A DNA stretch of 64,000 nucleotides from Paraburkholderia lacunae (GCF_003353175.1 NZ_QHKS01000014.1:124001-188000); one strand, 5' to 3'; shown: positions 45,530-54,801, counted from the first letter of the stretch. Numbers and translations: made by a program. The notes: generated by a model from the letters alone, not told the origin.

Positions 45530-46537
45530 TTACCTGGCACAGTTTCCACTTCCTGTGGCACCCGACACTTCCGATGTCCTCTTTTCCCGCGGCCGTTTCA
45601 CGCGCCGCGTCTTTTGCGCCACCAATCCCTCCGACACTTGCGACATCAAATTCCGCAGCCAGCCGACGTCGCTCGGCCGATCCGGTTGCGGATGCCACAA
45701 CTGATAGCACTTGATGCGCGGAAACGGAATCGGCACTTCGACGACCGCCAGCGGCAGCATGTTCGCGTAGTGCGTCGCGAAGCGGCGCGTGGTGGTGAAG
45801 ATCAGATCCGATTGCAGCAGCGTTTGCGGCACGAGGCCGAAGTAGGGCAGCGTGGCGACGATGCGCCGCTCGGCACGGGCTCGCGCGAAGCCGATGTCGA
45901 TGGCGCCGCCGCGCGCGCCGCTATAAGGCGTCGGCGCGAGATGCGGGGCAGCCAGATACGCTTCACGCGTCAACGGCGCCCGCGTGAGCGGATGATCGGC
46001 GCGCATCAGGCACACCACCGTGTCGGAGAACAGATCGCTGCGCTCGAAGCGCGGATCGGGCTTCGGCCAGTTGCCGATCACGAGATCGAGTTCGCCCGCG
46101 TCGAGCGCGGCCGAGTGATCGAGCATCGGGCTCAGCGAATCGATTTCCAGACGCGCGTGCGGCGCCGCCTCGCGAAACTGCGCGATCACGGTCGGCATGA
46201 AGAAGTCGTTCAGATAATCCGGTGCTGCCACGCGAAAGGTGCGGCGCGAGCGGCCGGGATCGAAATCGCCGTGCGGCGTGGCGACGAAATCGACCTCGCG
46301 CAGCACGCGTTGCGCGGACGCGAGCAGCGATTCGCCGTATTCGGTCGGCACCATGCCCGACTTGCCGCGCACGAGGATCGGATCGTTCAGCGTTTCGCGC
46401 AGCTTGCGTAGCGCGGTGCTGATCGCAGGCTGGGTCTGGTTCAGACGCAGCGCGGTTTGCGTGACGCTGCGCTCGACCAGCAGCGTGCGCAGCACGCGCA
46501 CGAGCCAGATGTCGAGGGAGGCGGCGGTGTCGTCCAT
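45530..46537 (-). CDS. LysR-family transcriptional regulator
   Basis: 335 residues. The N-terminal winged helix (about 8-66) has LRTLLVERSVTQTALRLNQT and AISTALRKLRETLNDPILVR; the effector-binding domain follows (FRVAAPDYLNDFFMPTVIAQ, ELDLVIGNWPKPDPRF). The C-terminal 35 residues are very basic. It resembles the NodD/PcaQ-like subgroup that acts on aromatic or hydroxy-acid genes. An inverted repeat 86 bases upstream of the start suggests autoregulation. Its target could be the DsbA-fold isomerase gene upstream on the same strand. Confidence 0.88.
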   Translation of the reverse strand: MDDTAASLDIWLVRVLRTLLVERSVTQTALRLNQTQPAISTALRKLRETLNDPILVRGKSGMVPTEYGESLLASAQRVLREVDFVATPHGDFDPGRSRRTFRVAAPDYLNDFFMPTVIAQFREAAPHARLEIDSLSPMLDHSAALDAGELDLVIGNWPKPDPRFERSDLFSDTVVCLMRADHPLTRAPLTREAYLAAPHLAPTPYSGARGGAIDIGFARARAERRIVATLPYFGLVPQTLLQSDLIFTTTRRFATHYANMLPLAVVEVPIPFPRIKCYQLWHPQPDRPSDVGWLRNLMSQVSEGLVAQKTRRVKRPREKRTSEVSGATGSGNCAR

Positions 46538-46622
46538 GATTCAGGCGAGGCGGAGCAAGCGGATCGGGCTCAGGTGACGCGTCGTACGGAGCCGCCCGCA
46601 CGACGGTTCGCGAGCGCAGGGT

Positions 46623-46649
46623 CTAAGGTTGTAAAGGTTATAACCTTAG
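46623..46649. promoter_or_regulatory. LysR-type inverted repeat upstream of the regulator
   Basis: CTAAGGTT (46623-46630) and AACCTTAG (46642-46649) are perfect 8-base arms with an 11-base spacer that itself contains AAGGTTAT. The geometry fits a LysR box in its own promoter, 86 bases upstream of the start. Confidence 0.6.
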
Positions 46650-46663
46650 GCCCGTTTGCGGTG

Positions 46664-46695
46664 TGCCGGCCATAGCGGGCGCGGTATGGCCGGCA
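46664..46695 (-). terminator. Hairpin between the isomerase and the LysR gene
   Basis: TGCCGGCCATA and TATGGCCGGCA form a perfect 11-base stem with a 10-base loop, 107 bases after the isomerase stop. No strong T run follows, so termination is likely but not certain. Confidence 0.55.
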
Positions 46696-46801
46696 TCAGC
46701 ACGGTTTTTTCGGCGCCCTGATGCACGTCATCGCACGCCGTCGCCTGCCGCTGCCTACCGCGGCGTGCCCGATTCGCACGAAGCTTTCGCTTTGCCGACG
46801 T

Positions 46802-47446
46802 TTAGTTGTCCACGAGGCCCGACGGCAGCGAACTGACCCGCTTCACTTCCTCCGAATCGAGCCAGCCCGGCGAGCGTGCGCAATACAGCACCATGGGCAG
46901 CGCGTCTTCGCCCCAGAACAATTGATCGTTCAGACGGAAGGTCGGCACGCCATACACGCCGAGGCCGATCGCATCGGTCGTGTTGCGCTGCAATTGCGCC
47001 TTTGCCGCTTCGCTCCTGATCAACTCGGGCCCGTCCGGCTGGCCGACGCGTTCACACAGTTCGGCGAACGCTGCGTCGCTCGACGGATCGCGGCCTTCGC
47101 GCCAGATGAAACGGAAGATCTCGCGCACGAAGAGGATGTCGGCCTTCGCCGCGGTGGCGAGCAGCAGCGGCTTCATCGAGTCGAACGGATGAGCCGGCGG
47201 CATCTTGAACGGAATGCCGAGCTGCTCCGCGCGAAACAGCGCGTGCCGGTACATGAACACACGCTTGGCGGGCACGCCGTAAGCCGGCCGCTGACCCCAG
47301 TGGCGATACAGGTCGTTCAGCACGACCGGCGTGAAGGCGAAGTCGAAGCCCGGCCATTTGTCGTGTTGCTCGAGCAACAGGTAGGTGAACGGCGAGACAA
47401 AATCGTAAAACCACAGCGGTTGCGCGGCGTCGATGCCAACGGTCAT
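46802..47446 (-). CDS. DsbA-fold 2-hydroxychromene-2-carboxylate isomerase family protein
   Basis: 214 residues of the kappa-GST / HCCA isomerase family, which uses glutathione to isomerise an intermediate of naphthalene-type breakdown. FYDFVSPFTYLLLEQ is the family N-terminus (Ser in place of the Dsb cysteines), and GLGVYGVPTFRLNDQLFWGEDAL is the conserved cis-Pro and C-terminal segment. No other aromatic-ring genes adjoin, so the substrate is unknown. Its start lies 183 bp from the TAXI-protein gene. Confidence 0.83.
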   Translation of the reverse strand: MTVGIDAAQPLWFYDFVSPFTYLLLEQHDKWPGFDFAFTPVVLNDLYRHWGQRPAYGVPAKRVFMYRHALFRAEQLGIPFKMPPAHPFDSMKPLLLATAAKADILFVREIFRFIWREGRDPSSDAAFAELCERVGQPDGPELIRSEAAKAQLQRNTTDAIGLGVYGVPTFRLNDQLFWGEDALPMVLYCARSPGWLDSEEVKRVSSLPSGLVDN

Positions 47447-47629
47447 GGATGTCTCCCGGATTGCCTGCTCCGAACGGTGTGCGTCTGCTGCGCGCCTCTG
47501 CTAAACCGTCGGAATTGTAATGATCTTACGCGGTGCGGCCGCTGCTTGCAGCGGTCAAATTGGCGAGGAGCCGGCGGACTGCCGTTGCCGTGCACGTCAG
47601 GCCCGGGTGGGCGCGGGCGATGCCGGCCC

Positions 47630-49156
47630 TCATGCAGGGCGCTCGTCCGACGACTCGTGCGCCTTGGCGCCCGCCTCGCCGCTCTCCCGCGCTTCACCTG
47701 TTTCGGCCGCGTGATTTGCCTCGTTTGCCTCGTGTGCCTCGAGTGGCGTGGGTCCATCGCCCGGTTCATCTGCTTCATCCGCTTCGCCCGGCTCGGCCGA
47801 CGCGTCGCGCTGGACCTCGCGGCCATGCGTCAGCCGCTCGCGCACGAAGCCGATGTGCTCGCGCAGCACGTAGAACTGATCCGCATAAGCGAGCGGCATC
47901 TTCAGGCCGTTGACCGAGTCCTCGATTGCGTCGAGCCGTTCGATCAGCGTGGTGCGTTCGGCGGCCGAATATTCGCTGAGCGCGCTGCGTTCGATCGCGA
48001 TCAGCGAGCCGTACCAGCGATAGATGCGCGACTTCACCCGCCACGCATACAGCGACGGCACGAGGCGCAGCGCCGGAATCAGCAACACGATCAGCGGCAC
48101 CACGACCACCAGCAACCGGTCGGCAAGACTCGCGAGCCAGAACGGCAGGATCCGGTAGAGGAAGCCCTTGCCCGACTTGTAGTAGCGCGCGGCGTCGTCG
48201 CTGATCGGGAAATCGTGCGCGAGCGGCGCGGGGAACTCGCCGGCCCGCTGCATGATGTTCGCCTTGCCGTGCACCTCGCGCGCCGCTTCGATCAGCAGAT
48301 CGGAGAGCGCGGGATGCAGCGAGTCGCGCGCCACCAGTTCGGCGGTCGGCGCCAATATGTGAATCGGCGCGGACGGCAGATTCTTGCCGAGGTCGAACGC
48401 GCCCATCGGCATCACGAGCTGCGTCAGATACGGAAAACGGCGCGTGTAGGCATCGGCCTGGGTGAAGTCGTAGAACTGTACGTTGGGCGTGCGGTAGAGC
48501 TTGCCCATCACCGCCGGCTGCGCCGAATCGCCGGCCAGGAAGGCGGCGTCGACTTTGCCGGAGATGAGCGCCTGCGCGGCCTCGTCGCCGGAGAGCGGCA
48601 GCAGTTTAGTGGCGCCGCCCGGTTCGATGCCGTTCGACTTGAGCAGCGCGAGCGCCAGTTCCCGCGTGCCGCTGCCTTCGGCGCCGACAGCCAGACGCGA
48701 GCCCTTGAATTCGGAGAGCCGCATGACCGTCGGGCCGTGATAGAAAATCGCCAGCGGTATATACGCCACGCTGCCGAGCGACGTCAGACCGTCGCTGACC
48801 GGGCCGGGCGCGACGCCGTCCTGCACGAAGCCGACATCGACGTTGGAGTTCGGGTCCGAGAGGCGCTTGAGATTCTGCAACGAGCCTTCCGACGGCAACA
48901 CGTTCAAGGTGATGCGGTTGCGCGCCAGAATGGTCTTGTACTTTTGCGCGGCGGTCCAGAACGTGCTGCCTTCGGGACCGGCGCTGATCGTCAGCGTACT
49001 AGGCGGGGCGGGCTGGATCAGCCGCACGGCGACCCATATCGCCGCGACGACGACCAGCAGGATCGGGCCGAACGAGACCGCCAGATCGCGCCAGGAGATC
49101 GCGACGAAACGGGCAACGAGGCGGGGACGGCGTTTGCGGCCGGTGGAAGGCTTCAT
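47630..49156 (-). CDS. TAXI-family (TRAP) solute-binding membrane protein with acidic tail
   Basis: 508 residues. A signal anchor (about 28-47) is followed by a TAXI-type substrate-binding domain (about 52-320: TISAGPEGSTFWTAAQKYKT, GSGTRELALALLKSNGI, FLAGDSAQPAVM). A second transmembrane helix (about 340-372) leads to a cytoplasmic region with a coiled-coil-like YSAAERTTLIERLDAIED, and a very acidic Glu/Ala tail with EANEANHAAE repeats. No TRAP permease genes are adjacent, so it is an orphan binding protein, possibly a sensor. Typical TAXI proteins are about 320 residues; this two-helix form is a known variant in proteobacteria. Confidence 0.78.
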   Translation of the reverse strand: MKPSTGRKRRPRLVARFVAISWRDLAVSFGPILLVVVAAIWVAVRLIQPAPPSTLTISAGPEGSTFWTAAQKYKTILARNRITLNVLPSEGSLQNLKRLSDPNSNVDVGFVQDGVAPGPVSDGLTSLGSVAYIPLAIFYHGPTVMRLSEFKGSRLAVGAEGSGTRELALALLKSNGIEPGGATKLLPLSGDEAAQALISGKVDAAFLAGDSAQPAVMGKLYRTPNVQFYDFTQADAYTRRFPYLTQLVMPMGAFDLGKNLPSAPIHILAPTAELVARDSLHPALSDLLIEAAREVHGKANIMQRAGEFPAPLAHDFPISDDAARYYKSGKGFLYRILPFWLASLADRLLVVVVPLIVLLIPALRLVPSLYAWRVKSRIYRWYGSLIAIERSALSEYSAAERTTLIERLDAIEDSVNGLKMPLAYADQFYVLREHIGFVRERLTHGREVQRDASAEPGEADEADEPGDGPTPLEAHEANEANHAAETGEARESGEAGAKAHESSDERPA

Positions 49157-49680
49157 CGGATGACGTGACGGCTACGGTCGAAGGTGAACAAGGATGCGGC
49201 AACGCTTTTAGCGTAGCGCAAGTCGAGGCGCTCTCGCCATGGCCGGCTCGATGCCGGGCCGTCAGACGGCGGCGCGCGTCCGGGCCGATGGTACCTGAGT
49301 TTCTCGTGACGGCGGGATTCACTACGCATCGGCGGCGTCGGCTCCACGCCCGACGCATGACTAAACCCTTTGCGCTTCTGGCCCGGCTAGATTAAATTGT
49401 GCATCGCTGCCGCGATTAGACGTTTGCGCAGCGCGACCCGGCACGACATAGGAGAACCGGGCGCGTTGGCGGACTTCGCGGCTTGCCGGCCTTCCTGCCG
49501 CAGCGCATGCCAGTCATCGCGCGCGGCAACGGCGGCCGGCCTCTCTCGCCTCTCGCTCACCGTGTTGCAGCATAGTCGGCCGTCGCTCAGCCGCGCCTTG
49601 TCGCGCCCGGGCCCGGCCGCCGGTAGTCGTAACGAAGCCGCTTGGTAGATGCGGTCCAATGTGAAGCAAAAGGAGAAATT
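49157..49680. other. Intergenic stretch without a recognisable gene
   Basis: 524 bases between the TAXI-protein start and the BON gene. Open frames on both strands are Arg/Ala-rich and lack family features. It must hold the two divergent promoters; I see no clear boxes. Confidence 0.5.
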
Positions 49681-50034
49681 ATGAAATCGGTCGGTTTTCT
49701 GAAGACGCTGGGTTCGGTGGTGGCGATGGTGGTGGCGTGCAACGTGTACGCTCAGGCAAGCGATGCGGAGGCAAGCGGCGCCATGGCCGCCCCGGCTGCG
49801 AGCGCCAAGACCGCCAAGAAGGCCAACAGCCAGCTCGGCCGCAAGGTGCGCGGCGCGCTCGCCAAGGCGCAAGGCATCGACGTGTCGAACATCGCGGTGC
49901 GCGCTCGCGGGGGCGCGGTTACGCTGACGGGTTCGGTGCCTGACCAGGGCCAGATCGACAAGGCGGGCGACGTCGCCAAGGGCGTCGCGGGTGTGACGTC
50001 GGTGTCGAACAAGCTGAGCGTCGAGCAGCAGTAA
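49681..50034 (+). CDS. Periplasmic BON-domain protein
   Basis: 117 residues. A signal peptide (MKSVGFLKTLGSVVAMVVAC, cleaved near VYA-Q at 25) precedes an Ala-rich linker and one BON domain (about 52-117): LGRKVRGALAKAQGIDVSNI, VRARGGAVTLTGSVPDQGQI, AGVTSVSNKLSV. BON proteins of the OsmY type bind membranes under osmotic stress. AAGGAG lies 6 bases before the ATG. Monocistronic, with a terminator about 120 bp downstream. Confidence 0.9.
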   Translation: MKSVGFLKTLGSVVAMVVACNVYAQASDAEASGAMAAPAASAKTAKKANSQLGRKVRGALAKAQGIDVSNIAVRARGGAVTLTGSVPDQGQIDKAGDVAKGVAGVTSVSNKLSVEQQ

Positions 50035-50155
50035 GCGGGTGGCACGAGGGGCAAGACGCGCAACAAGTCCGTGAGGCGCCGCGAGGCGCCCTGTGCGGCA
50101 CGCTCACGGAGCGTGCGATGGGTTGCCCCCGTGCGCCATCTTGATGCATGTCAGC

Positions 50156-50197
50156 AAACGGGTTCCGGCAAGCGGTCGGAGCCCGTTTTTTTTCGTA
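50156..50197 (+). terminator. Intrinsic terminator after the BON gene
   Basis: AAACGGGTTCCG pairs with CGGAGCCCGTTT around about 11 bases, followed by TTTTTTTTCG. It lies 122 bases after the BON stop; another small hairpin (gcacgct...agcgtgc, near 50097-50116) precedes it. Confidence 0.85.
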
Positions 50198-50354
50198 TTA
50201 TTTTTGGCAGCGGCGATTTTTGAAACGGTGATGATGGATCGGGGCACTTCGAGGCCGCGGGCGGCACGGCAACGGACCGCCCGGTGTGCGCTATGACACA
50301 CAATTGACCCGTCGTGTGGCGTACCTTGCTGCAAGGGGAACCGGAGTCAAGGCC

Positions 50355-50603
50355 ATGGAAACCACGTTTTTGCGTTACACCGATCTGCCAATCGGCGACC
50401 GGGCGGCTTTCGAACTCGTGTGCGCTCGGCACGGCTTCGCGCCGGCGCATTTTGACATCAGCGCCTGCGCCGATCCTGACGACGCCGCGCATGAGCGCCT
50501 CGTCACGGTGCGGCGCGGCGGCTGGGCGCAGTGCTATCGCGACCAGCACGGGCAATGGGTCCGGCAGTTCGAGACCGATCTGACCTGCCGTTTCTTCAAG
50601 TAA
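50355..50603 (+). CDS. Conserved hypothetical protein, 82 residues
   Basis: Start at the ATG at 50355 (METTFLRYTDLPIGDRAAFE). Compact and cysteine-bearing, with ISACADPDDAAHERLVTVRR and a WAQCYRDQHGQWVRQFETDL end. Codon use is that of the core genes. I recognise no domain. It lies 25 bp from the end of the convergent TSUP gene. Confidence 0.6.
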   Translation: METTFLRYTDLPIGDRAAFELVCARHGFAPAHFDISACADPDDAAHERLVTVRRGGWAQCYRDQHGQWVRQFETDLTCRFFK

Positions 50604-50628
50604 CCGGCGCGCCGCTCTGGCCCGGCGT

Positions 50629-51417
50629 TCAGGCCAGCACGAGGCGCACGCCGACCAGCGTCAAGGTGGCGGCGAGCAGGTTGCGCAGCAGCGCATCGGG
50701 CGCGCGCGACGACAGATAACTGCCGATTGCGATACCCGGCAGCGACCCGACCAGCAGCGACAACAGCATCGACCAGTCGACCGAACCCAGCAGCCAATGG
50801 CCGGCGCCTGCCAGCAGCGTCAGCGGCACCGCATGCGCGATGTCGGAGCCGACGATGCGCGTGGTCGGCAGCAGCGGATACAGCAGCAGAAGCACCGTCA
50901 CGCCGATCGCGCCCGCTCCCACCGAAGTCAGCGAGACCAGCACGCCGAGCACCGCGCCGGTCAGCATGGTCAGCGCGAGCGTGCGGCCCTGGTTCGGCTC
51001 GCGCAAGCGCTGCGCACCGAGGGCCGCGAGCTGCGGCCGGAACACCAGCGCGACGGCTGTCACCAGCAGCGCCACGCCGAGCACGATCTGGATCAGCCGG
51101 CTCGCGCCCGGCGTGTCCATCCCGTAACGATGCAGCAGGAGCAGCGTGACGGTCGCCGCCGGCACGCTGCCGGCGGCCAGACGCAGCGTGACCTGCCAGT
51201 CGACCGAGCCTTTCAGGCCGTGCACCAGCGTGCCGGTCGCCTTGGTCGCGGCCGCGTACAGCAGATCCGTGCCGACCGCGGTGGCCGGGTGCACGTTGAA
51301 CAGCAGGACGAGGATCGGCGTCATCAGCGAGCCGCCGCCGACGCCCGTCAGTCCGACCAGAAAGCCGACGAACAGGCCGGATACGGAATACAGCAGATCG
51401 ATATGGGGAAAGGCCAT
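50629..51417 (-). CDS. TSUP-family (TauE/SafE) membrane transporter
   Basis: 262 residues with about 8 helices. The conserved TSUP elements occur twice, as expected for this duplicated fold: GFLVGLTGVGGGSLMTPILV near the N-terminus and AVLGVLVSLTSVGAGAIGVT in the middle. Family members move sulfite, sulfoacetate or other organosulfonates. The substrate cannot be inferred from neighbours. Monocistronic. Confidence 0.9.
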   Translation of the reverse strand: MAFPHIDLLYSVSGLFVGFLVGLTGVGGGSLMTPILVLLFNVHPATAVGTDLLYAAATKATGTLVHGLKGSVDWQVTLRLAAGSVPAATVTLLLLHRYGMDTPGASRLIQIVLGVALLVTAVALVFRPQLAALGAQRLREPNQGRTLALTMLTGAVLGVLVSLTSVGAGAIGVTVLLLLYPLLPTTRIVGSDIAHAVPLTLLAGAGHWLLGSVDWSMLLSLLVGSLPGIAIGSYLSSRAPDALLRNLLAATLTLVGVRLVLA

Positions 51418-51642
51418 TGAGCAGACCGCTGGCGGTCGGGTGGGTTGAGTAGGTTGGGTGGCAATGCCGGCATGTGCCTGGCTTCGATGGTCGATGGACA
51501 GGCGCGTTGTCGGCGTGGCGAAAGGCGCTATTGTCGCAAAACTGCCGCGCTTGCGTATAAAGACGTCTATCGGCGCGGCTTCAGCGGAGGTTCACGCGCG
51601 TCTTTCTCCGACGCTCCATGCCCTCTCCCCAACAGCGGCCGC

Positions 51643-52278
51643 TCAAAGCGCCCGGCGAACTTCGACGATGCCGAATGCCGCCAGCGTGATCCCGACGATC
51701 CGGTCGATCGCGAGCCGCAGCTTGCTGCCGATCGCGTGGCGAGCGAGCGACACCACGGTGACGAGAAAACACCACCACGCGATCGAGCCGCAAAACACGC
51801 CGCTGACCGTCGTCAGCGCGATGCCCGATGAAAAAGCGCCGCGCGGCGCCAGCGTCGTAAACAACGCGGCGAACATGATGACGGTTTGCGGGTTGGTGAG
51901 CGTGAGCAGCAGCGAACTGGCGTACGCGCGCAGCGCGCCGGCGCGGCCGATCTGCGCAAGCTTGCCGTCGCCGTTCGGCGTATCGGCGGGCGGCCTTTGC
52001 AGCAATGTGCGCAAGCCGAGGTACAGCAGAAACAGACCCGCTGCGAGATGCAAGGGCCGATCGTAGGCGAGCATGAACTGCGAAATGCCGACCAGCCCAA
52101 GTGCCGCAATCAAACCGTAGGCCGCATCGCCGCTGGCGATGCCGAAGCCGATTGCCAGCCCCGCGCGCGGACCGCCGGTCAGCGTGCGGCGGATGCACAG
52201 CATGCCCATCGGGCCGACGGGCGCCGCGATGGCGAGGCCGACGCCCGCGGCGGTGAAGAAGAGGCTGGTGGTGGACAT
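51643..52278 (-). CDS. LysE-family amino-acid exporter
   Basis: 211 residues from the ATG at 52278 (MSTTSLFFTAAGVGLAIAAP). Six hydrophobic segments, with the LysE/RhtB motif VGPMGMLCIRRTLTGGPRAGLAIGFGIASGDAAYG near the N-terminus and TNPQTVIMFAALFT in the middle. Exports amino acids or analogues. Divergent from the LysR regulator at 52579 (300 bp), which may control it. Confidence 0.87.
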   Translation of the reverse strand: MSTTSLFFTAAGVGLAIAAPVGPMGMLCIRRTLTGGPRAGLAIGFGIASGDAAYGLIAALGLVGISQFMLAYDRPLHLAAGLFLLYLGLRTLLQRPPADTPNGDGKLAQIGRAGALRAYASSLLLTLTNPQTVIMFAALFTTLAPRGAFSSGIALTTVSGVFCGSIAWWCFLVTVVSLARHAIGSKLRLAIDRIVGITLAAFGIVEVRRAL

Positions 52279-52578
52279 GGCGTTTCCTGGTTGATTGCGT
52301 TGACTGGCCGTGTCTCGTGCGGCGCCGTTTGCGTGGGTCCTGGTGGTGCGGCGCTGCGCACGAGCTGTGCACGCGTTGAGCACGCCGCACGCGTGCGTCA
52401 GCATAGCCAGACCGAAAGTTTCCAGCAAGGCGGCGCGCGGAAAACCTGCGCAACGCAGCGCGCGGCGGGCGTGAATACCCTGACTTGGGTTCGGCCGCCG
52501 TTTTCCTCGGGCATAATTTTCCCCACTTCGCTTGTCCACCTCGTCTTTCCACTTCAAACACCCGAGGCGCGTCCGTTC

Positions 52579-53478
52579 ATGTGGCAAATCGATCAGGTGA
52601 CGTTGCGCCTGTTCATCGCGGTCTGCGAGGAAGGCACGATTGCGCGCGCTGCCGAGCGCGAGTTCATCGCGCCGTCCGCCGTCAGCAGGCGGCTTGCCGA
52701 TCTCGAGGCGCTCGTCGAGGTCGCGTTGCTCTTGCGCAGCCAGCGCGGCGTGCGCGCGACCGCCGCAGGCGAGGCGCTACTCAGGCACGCGCGGCTGATC
52801 ATGCGCGGCCACGAACGGCTGCAAGCCGAGCTCAGCGAATATGCCGCCGGTGCGCGCGGCCACGTACGGGTGCTGGCGAACGTGTCGTCGATGGTCGAGT
52901 TCTTGCCCGAAGCGTTGTCGGTGTTTCTGAAGGCCAATCCGCGGATTCGCGTGGATGTCGAAGAGCGCGTCAGTGCGGAGATCGTGCGCGGCCTGGAAGA
53001 GGGCGTCGCCGATCTCGGCATCTGCCGCGACGTGGTGCCGATGGGCAGTCTCGACGTGTTGCCGTATCGCTCCGACCACCTCGCGCTGATCGTGCCGCGC
53101 GATCACGCGCTCGCAGGCGAGACCGAAATCGGCTTCGAGCAGACGCTGGCATTCGAACATCTTGGGCTTTCATCGAATGCGTCGGTGAACGCGCTGATGC
53201 AGCGCATCGCGCTCGAAAAGGGCGGCGAGCTCAACTACCGCACCTACGTGTCGACCTTCGACGCCGCTTACCGTTTCATCCAGGCGGGCCTGGCCGTCGC
53301 GATCCTGCCGCGCGAAGCGGTGTCACGTCATGCCGCCGACGAGTACGGCCTCGCGGTGATCCCGCTGCGCGACGCGTGGGCGCAGCGACGCTTTGTGATC
53401 TGCATGCGCGACCGCCATGCGTTGACATTGACGGCGACGCATCTGCTCGATCATCTGCTGAGTACACGTACGGCCTGA
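52579..53478 (+). CDS. LysR-family transcriptional regulator
   Basis: 299 residues from the ATG at 52579 (MWQIDQVTLRLFIAVCEEGT). Winged helix at about 5-62 with IARAAEREFIAPSAVSRRLA, then the periplasmic-binding-type effector domain (VRVLANVSSMVEFLPEALSV, GVADLGICRDVVPMGSLDVL). It precedes, 355 bp upstream, the HMG-CoA lyase-CoA transferase pair on the same strand. Its stop codon falls in the first unit of a 12-base tandem repeat. Divergent from lysE. Confidence 0.88.
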   Translation: MWQIDQVTLRLFIAVCEEGTIARAAEREFIAPSAVSRRLADLEALVEVALLLRSQRGVRATAAGEALLRHARLIMRGHERLQAELSEYAAGARGHVRVLANVSSMVEFLPEALSVFLKANPRIRVDVEERVSAEIVRGLEEGVADLGICRDVVPMGSLDVLPYRSDHLALIVPRDHALAGETEIGFEQTLAFEHLGLSSNASVNALMQRIALEKGGELNYRTYVSTFDAAYRFIQAGLAVAILPREAVSRHAADEYGLAVIPLRDAWAQRRFVICMRDRHALTLTATHLLDHLLSTRTA

Positions 53479-53624
53479 GTCACGGCTTGAACTGCGGGCT
53501 GAATTACAGCCTGAACCACGGCCTGAATCACAGACTGAACCACGGCCTGAATCACGGCCTGAATCACCGCCTGAATCACCGCCTGAACCACCGCCTGAAC
53601 CACCGCCTGAACCACCGCCTGAAA
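53473..53624. repeat. 12-base tandem repeat array over the LysR stop codon
   Basis: Twelve full units and one partial unit of GCCTGAAYCACS, each 12 bases in phase from 53473. The first units differ more (GCCTGAGTCACG, GCTTGAACTGCG, GGCTGAATTACA, GACTGAACCACG), the later ones are nearly identical. The LysR stop TGA lies in unit 1. Each unit carries a TGA in the plus frame of LysR. The rest of the gap to 53832 shows no gene. Confidence 0.92.
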
Positions 53625-53832
53625 TCCGGCCGTGATCGTCCTGCCGAATCCCCTCTGAAAAGCCCTTAAGGGTTTTCCCTCGACGACGGCGCACGCCCGT
53701 CCCGCTTGCCTCACGCGCCATCGCGAGCGGCGATGGAGTGCGTCGTCAACGCAGACTTTGCCGTGCGGCCTCGCGCGGGCACGCTGTCATCCAGTTTCAC
53801 CATTTCCCGCATTCTCCGCAGGATTCAAGACC

Positions 53833-54801
53833 ATGAGTGACAACCAGGAGCGCGTCGTCGTGACCGAAGTCGGCATGCGCGACGGCTTGCAAAGCATCGC
53901 CCGCACGATGCCCACCGAGTTCAAACGGCGCTGGATCGACGCCGCCTATGCGGCGGGCGTGCGGCATATGGAAGTCGCGTCGTTCGTGCCGCCGAAGCTG
54001 TTGCCGCAAATGGCCGACGCCGGCGAAGTGATCGCCCACGCGCTCACTTACGATGACCTGATCGTGACCGCGTTGGTGCCGAATCTGAAGGGCGCGCAAC
54101 GCGCGCTCGAATCCGGCGTGCATCGGATCGTCGCGCCGATTTCGGTGAGCACCGCGCATAGCCTCGCCAATGTGCGCAAGACGCCCGCGGAGATGATCGA
54201 CGCGTTCGCGGCGATGCGCGAGTTGATCGACACGGCTTCGAACGCCGGCGCGCAACGTGTCGCGTTGATCGCGGGCTTGTCGACGGTATTCGGCTGCACG
54301 CTGCAAGGCGCGGTGCCTCACGCCGACATCGCTGCGATTGCGCGCGCCGCATTGGATGCGGGCGCCGATGTGATCGCGCTCGGCGACACCACCGGCGAAG
54401 CGACGCCGCGCCAGGTCGGCGAAATCATCGAGCTGGTGCGCGGCGTGGCCGGCAACAAACTGCGCTCGCTGCATTTCCATGACACGCGCGGCCTCGGCCT
54501 TGCCAACACGCTGATCGCGCTGCAACACGGCATCCGCGAATTCGACGCGTCGCTGGCCGGCCTCGGCGGCTGTCCGCATGCGCCCGGCGCGACCGGCAAC
54601 GTCAATACCGAGGACCTGGTGTTCATGCTCGACAGCATGGGCTATGACACCGGCATCGACCTCGTCCGTTTGATCGCGTCGCGTGCGGTGCTGGCCGACG
54701 CCTTACCCGGCGAACCGCTGTACGGCTACCTGGCGTGCGCCGGTTTGCCGAAGCAGTTCACCGCCACCGCTCAACTTTCCGCATCACAGGTGCTGCAATG
54801 A
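53833..54801 (+). CDS. Hydroxymethylglutaryl-CoA lyase family protein
   Basis: 322 residues of the HMGL-like TIM-barrel family, which cleaves 3-hydroxy-3-methylglutaryl-CoA to acetyl-CoA and acetoacetate, or citramalyl-type CoA esters. VTEVGMRDGLQSI holds the catalytic Arg and metal Asp, HFHDTRGLGLAN the metal His pair, and GGCPHAPGATGNVNTEDLVFM the catalytic Cys loop. The stop overlaps the next start by 4 bases. The tight pairing with a CoA transferase means this is not the leucine-pathway copy by context. Confidence 0.9.
   Translation: MSDNQERVVVTEVGMRDGLQSIARTMPTEFKRRWIDAAYAAGVRHMEVASFVPPKLLPQMADAGEVIAHALTYDDLIVTALVPNLKGAQRALESGVHRIVAPISVSTAHSLANVRKTPAEMIDAFAAMRELIDTASNAGAQRVALIAGLSTVFGCTLQGAVPHADIAAIARAALDAGADVIALGDTTGEATPRQVGEIIELVRGVAGNKLRSLHFHDTRGLGLANTLIALQHGIREFDASLAGLGGCPHAPGATGNVNTEDLVFMLDSMGYDTGIDLVRLIASRAVLADALPGEPLYGYLACAGLPKQFTATAQLSASQVLQ

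Noticed and set aside
52485..53669. Plus-strand frame overlapping the LysR gene and running through the 12-base repeat
   Set aside because: Out of frame with the regulator, Arg-rich, and its tail (LNHRLNHG) is just the repeat.
53323..53721. Minus-strand frames reading GGGSGGGS or VQAVIQAV over the 12-base array
   Set aside because: Products of the repeat; no start signal and no non-repeat conserved part.
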